From an uncultured Anaerosacchariphilus sp. (GTDB lineage: Bacteria; Bacillota; Clostridia; Lachnospirales; Lachnospiraceae): a stretch of DNA of 6,276 nucleotides. The stretch lies in NCBI GenBank assembly GCA_934373375.1, contig CAKROP010000131.1:1-6276 (forward strand). The letters are read 5' to 3'. Numbering within the stretch: position 1 is the first letter of the stretch; every line of letters starts with the position of its first letter. Shown in pieces: positions 1-4,714 of the stretch. A program made the translations under genes and the position numbers. Under the pieces are notes generated by a model. The model saw only the letters and a program-made list of their open reading frames with translations, ran no database searches and was not told the DNA's origin.

Positions 1-403
1 GAGTGGTTTCAGTAAAGGACTCCCGGGAAGCGCCGTCATCCAAAGCAACATGTCCTGCCTGCGGATGGCTGTCAACTACGGTGGCTTGCAGCGCCTCATT
101 TTCACCCTTATTTCCACGCAGCATCACCCGTGCCCGCAGCCCGTGTTCACAGATATAGATCTGCTCCACATCTTTCACAGTTTCAATGATGCCTTCCGTC
201 AGCAGCCGCCCCAGTACCAGCTCCGTCAGAAACTGAGGAATGCAGATGAGCTTCATGGTCAGCCGATCGTTGATATAGACATCGATGACATGCTCCTCCA
301 GTACAGGTTCAGAATCTGTACGGCGTTCGCCTTCACGGCCGATATAGGTATAGGTCTCCTGGGAAAGAAGTGGAAGATCGTGATATTGTTCATTGATATA
401 CAT
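1..403 (-). CDS. fdhD: FdhD, formate dehydrogenase accessory sulfurtransferase (N-terminal part, runs off left edge)
   Basis: FdhD moves sulfur from the cysteine desulfurase IscS (or equivalent) to the bis-MGD molybdenum/tungsten cofactor, a step formate dehydrogenase needs to be active; it acts in the cytoplasm. Seen here: the reverse strand is open from an ATG at 403-401 to the window edge, giving 134 codons. Residues 34-75 show the family pattern: a short strand ending in a YIND-type turn (43-46), then CIPQFLTELVLGRLLTEGII (54-73), which matches the conserved FdhD core (tP...LalGfLl.EGii). The catalytic cysteine loop (CGxCG type) lies further on and is outside the window, so activity cannot be judged. 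The start is set by AGGAGGAG at 421-414, 10 bases upstream. The gene is divergent from the cofactor and enzyme genes, and its own strong promoter lies about 40 bases upstream of the start. The identification rests on the N-terminal third to half only, but the motif match and the formate dehydrogenase context agree. Confidence 0.88.
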   Translation of the reverse strand, partial: MYINEQYHDLPLLSQETYTYIGREGERRTDSEPVLEEHVIDVYINDRLTMKLICIPQFLTELVLGRLLTEGIIETVKDVEQIYICEHGLRARVMLRGNKGENEALQATVVDSHPQAGHVALDDGASRESFTETT

Positions 404-449
404 GGAACAGAGTCTCCTCCTCGAATAGCCAACGGCATTGATTACCTAT

Positions 450-478
450 ATTATACATGTGTATATAAGCCCTGTCAA
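450..478 (-). promoter_or_regulatory. Consensus sigma-A promoter for fdhD
   Basis: Read on the minus strand, a perfect -35 TTGACA (478-473) is followed by a 17-base spacer and a perfect -10 TATAAT (455-450). Transcription would begin near 443, leaving a leader of about 40 bases before the fdhD ATG at 403. Both hexamers and the spacer match the housekeeping consensus, which predicts strong basal expression unless repressed. Confidence 0.88.
452..465. promoter_or_regulatory. Inverted repeat TATACA-N2-TGTATA overlapping the fdhD -10 box
   Basis: The arms TATACA (452-457) and TGTATA (460-465) are exact reverse complements separated by TG. The dyad covers four bases of the fdhD -10 hexamer (450-455) and the downstream part of the spacer, a typical place for a repressor operator. 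The same half-sites recur at the hymA promoter with an 8-base gap (2221-2240). The sequence is AT-rich and partly shared with any good -10 box, so chance is a real alternative. Confidence 0.35.
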
Positions 479-541
479 ACGTGGGATTGTGAAAAAATAC
501 TATAAAATATGGAAAATAATTCGTCTAATTTGTAACAAGTG

Positions 542-570
542 TTGATCTGCGGACAGAGATCGGGTACCAT
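542..570 (+). promoter_or_regulatory. Weak candidate promoter for the MOSC-mogA/mobA genes
   Basis: TTGATC (542-547) and TACCAT (565-570) are separated by exactly 17 bases; each matches the sigma-A consensus at four of six positions. Transcription would start near 577. No better rightward promoter was found between 404 and 640. An AT-rich stretch with TATAAA at 501-506 lacks a recognisable -35 box at the right distance. Confidence 0.25.
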
Positions 571-640
571 AGAGACAGAGAAATCGCGGCCGGCCAGGGT
601 AACGGCGAAGGAATGCCGCAGTAAAGGGAGGAAAGCTCGG
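571..640 (+). promoter_or_regulatory. GC-rich structured 5' leader of the cofactor genes; possible riboswitch
   Basis: The leader can form two mutually exclusive stems that share one strand: GCGGC (586-590) with GCCGC (615-619), or CGGC (603-606) with GCCG (615-618). A self-complementary GGCCGGCC lies at 588-595. The ribosome site GGGAGG (626-631) follows 6 bases after the shared strand. Competing stems ahead of a Moco-biosynthesis gene suggest regulation by structure, and Moco/Tuco riboswitches are known in front of such genes. I could not match the Moco consensus from memory, and the leader is short for that class, so the assignment is tentative. Confidence 0.2.
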
Positions 641-1564
641 ATGGGAAATATCATCGCAGTAAACGTCAGTGAAAAGAAGGGAACGCAGAAGAAAAACGTG
701 CATTCCGCAAAGCTCATTGAGGACTGGGGCATCGAAAATGACGCCCACGCAGGCAAATGGCACCGCCAGGTGAGCCTGTTGTCCTATGAAAAGATCGAAG
801 AATTTAAAGCCAAGGGAGCGCCGGTGGATGAGGGCGCTTTCGGGGAAAATCTGATCGTCCGGGGTATCGACCTGAAGCACCTGCCCATCGGCACCCGTCT
901 TCAGTGCGGCGACGTGCTTCTGGAGGTGACCCAGATCGGAAAGCAGTGCCACAGTGGCTGCGAGATTTATAAGATTATGGGAGACTGCATTATGCCGCGG
1001 GAGGGCATTTTCACAAAAGTACTGAAGGGTGGCGTCATTTCTGAAGGGGACGAGATAAACGTGGTGAAGCGGCCCATGCGTGCAGCGGTTCTGACCTCCA
1101 GTGATTCCGGCTACGCAGGAGAACGGGAGGATTTAAGCGGTCCCGCCATCAAAACAATGTTAGAAGAAAACGGATACGAGGTGGTCCATACGATTCTCCT
1201 GCCGGACGACCGGGAAATGCTGGCCAAAGAGATGGCGCGTATCGCTGACGAGCATGTGGCGGAATTATTACTGACCACCGGCGGCACGGGCTTTTCACCG
1301 AGGGATTGTATGCCGGAGGCTACCATGGATATCGCGGAGCGGATGGTGCCGGGCATTCCCGAAGCCATGCGGGCCTACAGCATGACCATTACCCCCAGGG
1401 CCATGCTGAGCCGGGCGGCGGCCTGTATCCGGAAGAGCACGCTCATCATCAACCTGCCGGGCAGTCCCAAAGCGGTGAAGGAATCACTGGGCTATATTCT
1501 GCCTTCCCTGCAGCACGGTCTGGAGATTCTGACCGGCGAGGCCACCAACTGTGCCAGAAAATAA
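641..1564 (+). CDS. MOSC domain-MogA fusion protein (molybdopterin adenylyltransferase-type)
   Basis: A 307-residue cytoplasmic protein of two domains. Residues 1-144 are a MOSC domain, recognised by GENLIVRG (68-75), GKQCHSGC (100-107) and GDCIMPREGIF (114-124); MOSC domains bind the Mo cofactor or carry sulfur through cysteine, and C103, C107 and C116 are candidates. Residues 146-305 are a MogA/MoaB domain: the strand AAVLTSSDS (148-156), the LSGPAI turn (165-170), TTGGTGFSPRD (212-222) with the PEAT that follows, and NLPGSPKAV (271-279). MogA adenylates molybdopterin before metal insertion. The start is the ATG at 641, with GGGAGG nine bases upstream; the frame stays open upstream to a GTG at 539, but that extension looks non-coding. 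The stop overlaps the next gene, mobA, by 14 bases, so the two are probably translationally coupled. The fusion suggests adenylation or metal insertion coupled to a MOSC-bound step such as sulfuration or hand-over; that coupling is inferred. Confidence 0.92.
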   Translation: MGNIIAVNVSEKKGTQKKNVHSAKLIEDWGIENDAHAGKWHRQVSLLSYEKIEEFKAKGAPVDEGAFGENLIVRGIDLKHLPIGTRLQCGDVLLEVTQIGKQCHSGCEIYKIMGDCIMPREGIFTKVLKGGVISEGDEINVVKRPMRAAVLTSSDSGYAGEREDLSGPAIKTMLEENGYEVVHTILLPDDREMLAKEMARIADEHVAELLLTTGGTGFSPRDCMPEATMDIAERMVPGIPEAMRAYSMTITPRAMLSRAAACIRKSTLIINLPGSPKAVKESLGYILPSLQHGLEILTGEATNCARK

Positions 1565-2150
1565 GCGTCCGGGAGCGGGCGTTTCCATGGTGGTGCTGGC
1601 CGGGGGAAAGAGCAGCCGCATGGGAAGTGACAAATGCGATCTGAAGATAGAAAAAAGTACCTTTCTGGAGTGGCAGATTGAAAAGGGCAGAAAGCTTGGT
1701 ATCACGGATATTCAGGTGTCCGGCTATCACGGGAAAGCCTGCAGTGTTCCGGTGACGCCGGACCGATTTCCGGGAAAAGGGCCTCTGGGCGGCCTGGAAA
1801 GCTGTTTCCGACGTGCGCGGGAAGAGCAGGTGCTGGTGCTGGGCGTAGACATACCGCTGGTTCCGGCAGAAGAGCTGGAAAGACTGGTGTTCCAAAGCCT
1901 GGAAAAGCAGAAAAAGGCGGTGATTCTCAGGCACAGAGGAAAGGAAGAGCCCCTGGCAGGCGTCTACGACCGGGATCTGGCAGATGAAATGCTGGCAGAG
2001 ATCCGGGAGCGCAAGGGCTCGGTTTTCGCGTTCCTGAACCGGATCGGCTACGATATCTGTGAAAGCACCGCGCCGGAGGAGAGCTTTGCCAATATCAACC
2101 GCCCGGAGGATTATCATCGTAGGATTGTGCAAAAAGTTAGCAATAAATAA
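1551..2150 (+). CDS. mobA: MobA-like molybdenum cofactor guanylyltransferase
   Basis: MobA transfers GMP from GTP to Mo-molybdopterin to make the guanine dinucleotide cofactor (bis-MGD) used by formate dehydrogenases of the DMSO-reductase family. The 199-residue product carries the nucleotide-binding signature LAGGKSSRMGSDK (16-28), GKGPLGGLES (75-84), the metal-site region GVDIPLV (98-104), EPLAGVY (133-139) and NINRPEDY (181-188), in family order and at normal length. The usual CDxP motif reads VDIP here; the aspartate is kept. The GTG at 1551 is chosen because it keeps a few residues before the first strand and has GGCGAGG 9 bases upstream. An ATG at 1587 (187 residues) with GGGAG 11 bases upstream is a reasonable alternative. 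The gene overlaps the preceding MOSC-MogA gene by 14 bases if the GTG is used. No terminator is visible after it, so read-through into the enzyme operon is possible. Confidence 0.9.
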   Translation: MPENKRPGAGVSMVVLAGGKSSRMGSDKCDLKIEKSTFLEWQIEKGRKLGITDIQVSGYHGKACSVPVTPDRFPGKGPLGGLESCFRRAREEQVLVLGVDIPLVPAEELERLVFQSLEKQKKAVILRHRGKEEPLAGVYDRDLADEMLAEIRERKGSVFAFLNRIGYDICESTAPEESFANINRPEDYHRRIVQKVSNK

Positions 2151-2213
2151 CCGATATGTTTTAGGAAACAGGACGAATGCACAAAAATGACAAAAAAGTA
2201 ACGGAGATAATTG

Positions 2214-2242
2214 TTGATTTTATACAAAAATGGCTGTATACT
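2214..2242 (+). promoter_or_regulatory. Sigma-A promoter for the formate dehydrogenase operon
   Basis: TTGATT (2214-2219), a 17-base spacer and TATACT (2237-2242) fit the housekeeping consensus well (four of six and five of six). The predicted start is near 2249, giving a leader of about 67 bases before the hymA ATG at 2316. It separates control of the enzyme genes from that of the cofactor genes upstream. Confidence 0.75.
2221..2240. promoter_or_regulatory. Inverted repeat TATACA-N8-TGTATA inside the hymA promoter
   Basis: TATACA (2221-2226) and TGTATA (2235-2240) are exact reverse complements eight bases apart. The dyad fills the spacer and covers four bases of the -10 box. The half-sites are the same as those at the fdhD promoter (452-465), where the gap is two bases. 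A further partial arm follows (ATAC at 2238-2241 with GTAT at 2249-2252). No known regulator is recognised. Confidence 0.33.
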
Positions 2243-2255
2243 GTTAGTGTATTAT

Positions 2256-2277
2256 CAGAACGGTTACAGCCGTTTTG
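2256..2277 (+). promoter_or_regulatory. Hairpin in the 5' leader of the hymA-hymB-fdhA mRNA
   Basis: An 8-bp stem (2256-2263 with 2270-2277, one G-U pair) closes a six-base loop, TTACAG. It starts within about 10 bases of the predicted transcription start and ends 20 bases before the ribosome site. It is followed by no long T-run, so it is more likely a 5' mRNA-stabilising or translation-tuning structure than a terminator. Confidence 0.5.
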
Positions 2278-2315
2278 TAGTTGGGTGAAACTAATGTAAG
2301 GAGGGTAAATATAGT

Positions 2316-2807
2316 ATGCTTGATCAGTCCTATTACGCAAAAGCGGATGAGATCATGGATCAGTACGGCAGAAAGCCGGCTTCACTGATTCCGATTATGC
2401 AGGAGATTCAGGGAGCTTACCGTTATCTGCCCGGAGAGCTGCTGAGTTATGTGGCAGACAATATCGGGGTAACGGAGGCCAAGGCTTTCAGCGTGGCGAC
2501 GTTCTATGAGAACTTTTCCTTCGACGCAAAGGGAAAGTATGTTATCAAGGTATGTGACGGAACAGCCTGTCATGTGCGGAAATCCATGCCGGTACTGGAG
2601 GCCCTGTATGAGAAGCTGGGCTTAAGCAAGACCAAGAAGACTACGGACGATATGATGTTCACCGTAGAGACCGTGTCCTGCCTGGGTGCCTGCGGACTTG
2701 CTCCCACCATGATGGTAAATGAAGAAGTGTATCCCTGTATGACGCCGGAGAAGGCTGCAGCAGTGATTGACCAGTTAAGAGGAGGTGCCGGAATTGATCC
2801 AGAATAA
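2316..2807 (+). CDS. hymA: NuoE/HymA-like [2Fe-2S] subunit of the formate dehydrogenase complex
   Basis: A 163-residue thioredoxin-like ferredoxin of the NuoE (24-kDa complex I subunit) family. A helical N-terminal part (1-60) with the family stretch SLIPIMQEIQGAYRYLP (23-39) leads into ATFYENF (61-67) and the [2Fe-2S] domain. The four cluster ligands are C80, C85, C122 and C126, in the expected C-x4-C...C-x3-C arrangement. In NADH-linked hydrogenases and formate dehydrogenases this cytoplasmic subunit sits beside the FMN subunit and takes part in electron transfer or bifurcation. The ATG at 2316 has AAGGAGGG ending 10 bases upstream. It is the first gene after its own promoter and overlaps hymB by 14 bases, implying coupled synthesis of the two subunits. 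The family is certain; the symbol follows hydrogenase/formate dehydrogenase usage (also called hydC, hylC or fdh-associated nuoE). Confidence 0.92.
   Translation: MLDQSYYAKADEIMDQYGRKPASLIPIMQEIQGAYRYLPGELLSYVADNIGVTEAKAFSVATFYENFSFDAKGKYVIKVCDGTACHVRKSMPVLEALYEKLGLSKTKKTTDDMMFTVETVSCLGACGLAPTMMVNEEVYPCMTPEKAAAVIDQLRGGAGIDPE
2780..2785 (+). promoter_or_regulatory. Ribosome-binding site that fixes the hymB start at TTG 2794
   Basis: AGGAGG (2780-2785) lies inside the 3' end of hymA. The upstream in-frame GTG at 2785-2787 uses the last G of this site, so it cannot be the start. The TTG at 2794 is eight bases downstream, an ideal spacing. Confidence 0.8.
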
Positions 2808-4671
2808 AGAACAGTTACAGCAGCTTCACGAGGAAGCGGTGAAAGAGCTTAATTCCTACGACTGCCGGATTCTTGTCTGTTCCGGTACAGGCTGTATCGC
2901 CACCGGTTCCAATAAAATTTATGAGAAATTCCTGGAGATTACCAAGGACGCGCCGGGCGTGACCCTGGAGTTCGCCCCCCACGACGAGAAGGAGCATCTG
3001 GGCGTGAAGAAGACCGGCTGTCAGGGCGTCTGTGAGCTGGGACCTCTGGTTCGTATCCAGAAGGGTCAGGACGTGGTTCAGTATGTGAAGGTACAGCTGG
3101 ATGACTGTGCCGAGATCTTTGAAAAGAGCGTTCTGGGCAATGAAGTGGTGGAACGTCTGCTGTATCAGAAGGGCGGAAAGGTCTGCAAAGGGCCGGACGA
3201 CATTCCGTTTATTGCGAAGCAGACCCGTATCGTACTGAAGAACTGCGGTAAGTTCGATGCGGAATCCTTAAGAGAATACATAGCCAGCGGCGGTTTCGAG
3301 GCCCTTCAGAAGGCCATGTTTGAGATGACGCCGGATCAGGTCATCGAGGAAGTGGATCAGTCCGGACTGCGTGGCCGTGGCGGCGGTGGCTTCCCGGCAG
3401 GCAAGAAGTGGATTCAGGTGGCCCGTCAGGCCGACCCGGTTCACTATGTGGTATGTAACGGCGACGAGGGCGACCCCGGAGCGTTCATGGACGGTTCCGT
3501 TATGGAAGGCGATCCCTACCGCCTGATCGAGGGTATGATGCTGGCAGCTTACGCGGTGCGTGCTGAGAACGGTTACATCTACGTGCGTGCCGAGTATCCG
3601 AACTCCGTAGCGCGGCTGAAGCACGCCATTGCCGTACTGGAGGAAAATGGACTCCTGGGCGAGAACATCCTCGGTACCGGCTTCAATTTCCATATGCATA
3701 TCAATAAGGGAGCGGGCGCTTTCGTATGCGGCGAGGGTTCAGCCCTGACAGCTTCCATCGAGGGAAGCCGCGGCATGCCCCGTGTCAAACCGCCCCGTAC
3801 GGTAGAGCAGGGACTGTGGGCGAAGCCGACGGTTCTGAATAACGTAGAGACCTATGCGAACGTGCCGGAGATTATCCTGAAGGGTCATGAATGGTACCGC
3901 AGCATCGGTACGGAAGGGTCACCGGGAACCAAGACCTTCTCCCTGACCGGAAGTATCGAGAACACAGGCCTGATCGAGGTTCCCATGGGAACCACCTTAC
4001 GGGAGATTATCTTCGATATCGGCGGCGGCCTGAAGTCCGGCGCAGCCTTCAAGGCAGTTCAGATCGGCGGACCCTCCGGCGGCTGTCTGACCGAGAAGCA
4101 TCTGGATGTGCCTCTGGATTTCGATTCGGTGAAGAAATACGGCGCTATCGTGGGATCTGGCGGACTGGTTGTTATGGATGAGAATACCTGTATGGTAGAG
4201 GTTGCCCGGTTCTTCATGGGCTTCACCCAGAGAGAGTCCTGCGGAAAATGCGGCCCCTGCCGTATCGGAACCAAGCGTATGCTGGAGCTGCTGGAGAAGA
4301 TCGTAGACGGCAAGGGCGAGATGGAGGATCTGGAGAAGCTGGAAGACCTGGGACACTTCGTAAAAGACCGGTCTCTGTGCGGTCTTGGAAAGAGTGCGCC
4401 TCTTCCGGTCTTAAGTACCATTCAGAACTTCCGGGACGAGTATATTGAGCACATCGTAGACAAGAAGTGCGCGGCCCACGTATGTAAATCCATGCGTGTA
4501 TACGAGATCGATCCTGATAAGTGTAAGGGCTGTACCAAGTGTGCCCGCAACTGTCCGGTGAACGCCATTACCGGCGAGCGGAAAGCGCCTCATGTCATTG
4601 ATAATTCCAAGTGTATCAAGTGCGGAACCTGTCTGGAGAACTGTGCCTTTGATGCGGTCATTTTGAAATAG
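2794..4671 (+). CDS. hymB: NuoF/HymB-like FMN and NAD(H)-binding iron-sulfur subunit
   Basis: A 625-residue electron-input/output subunit of the NuoF (51-kDa) family, longer than plain NuoF because of domains at both ends. Residues about 20-110 are a thioredoxin-like [2Fe-2S] domain with ligands C29, C34, C76 and C80. Residues about 130-550 are the NuoF core: the glycine-rich FMN loop GLRGRGGGGFPAGKKW (191-206), the nucleotide site NGDEGDPGAFMD (222-233), an SLBB region (about 375-460) and the [4Fe-4S] motif ESCGKCGPCR (481-490) with C529 as fourth ligand. Residues 570-625 are a two-cluster ferredoxin: C577, C580, C583, C587 and C607, C610, C613, C617. It exchanges electrons with NAD(H) through FMN and, in bifurcating relatives, with ferredoxin. 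The TTG start gives a 14-base overlap with hymA. A hairpin follows the stop and precedes the catalytic subunit gene. Hydrogenase HydB proteins share this layout; the neighbouring catalytic gene assigns it to formate dehydrogenase. Confidence 0.93.
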   Translation: MIQNKEQLQQLHEEAVKELNSYDCRILVCSGTGCIATGSNKIYEKFLEITKDAPGVTLEFAPHDEKEHLGVKKTGCQGVCELGPLVRIQKGQDVVQYVKVQLDDCAEIFEKSVLGNEVVERLLYQKGGKVCKGPDDIPFIAKQTRIVLKNCGKFDAESLREYIASGGFEALQKAMFEMTPDQVIEEVDQSGLRGRGGGGFPAGKKWIQVARQADPVHYVVCNGDEGDPGAFMDGSVMEGDPYRLIEGMMLAAYAVRAENGYIYVRAEYPNSVARLKHAIAVLEENGLLGENILGTGFNFHMHINKGAGAFVCGEGSALTASIEGSRGMPRVKPPRTVEQGLWAKPTVLNNVETYANVPEIILKGHEWYRSIGTEGSPGTKTFSLTGSIENTGLIEVPMGTTLREIIFDIGGGLKSGAAFKAVQIGGPSGGCLTEKHLDVPLDFDSVKKYGAIVGSGGLVVMDENTCMVEVARFFMGFTQRESCGKCGPCRIGTKRMLELLEKIVDGKGEMEDLEKLEDLGHFVKDRSLCGLGKSAPLPVLSTIQNFRDEYIEHIVDKKCAAHVCKSMRVYEIDPDKCKGCTKCARNCPVNAITGERKAPHVIDNSKCIKCGTCLENCAFDAVILK

Positions 4672-4700
4672 TATTACTGTGAACGTAGTGAACAGTAATA
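4672..4700 (+). repeat. Intercistronic hairpin between hymB and the fdh catalytic gene
   Basis: TATTACTGT (4672-4680) and ACAGTAATA (4692-4700) form a perfect 9-bp stem around an 11-base loop. The stem starts on the base after the hymB stop. The loop region also holds a direct repeat of GTGAAC (4679-4684 and 4688-4693). No T-run follows; the next bases are the ribosome site AAAGGAGG (4701-4708) of the next gene. It is therefore probably an mRNA processing or stability element, or a small dispersed repeat, rather than a terminator. Confidence 0.7.
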
Positions 4701-4714
4701 AAAGGAGGATGGAT

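Noticed and set aside
50..505. A 151-codon plus-strand open frame at the left end
   Set aside because: It lies antisense to the fdhD start, shows no recognisable motif, and has no ribosome site. The minus-strand FdhD reading has clear family motifs, a promoter and a ribosome site.
539..640. A longer N-terminus (34 more residues from GTG 539) for the MOSC-MogA protein
   Set aside because: ATG 641 has a good ribosome site and matches the usual start of the MOSC domain; the extension is low-complexity and overlaps the predicted leader.
1449..2132. A 227-codon minus-strand open frame opposite mobA
   Set aside because: It is antisense to a well-supported MobA protein, has no recognisable domain, and is explained by GC-rich codon use.
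2151..2213. A transcription terminator after mobA
   Set aside because: No GC-rich stem followed by a T-run is present; read-through into the enzyme operon remains possible.
2211..2227. Possible Rex redox-repressor site near the hymA -35 box
   Set aside because: The TTGT...ACAA arms are nine bases apart, not the ten expected for the 18-bp Rex site, and the inner bases do not match.
4672..4714. Intrinsic terminator after hymB
   Set aside because: The stem is A/T-rich and is followed by AAAAGGAGG, not a T-run, and the next gene starts 14 bases later in the same direction.
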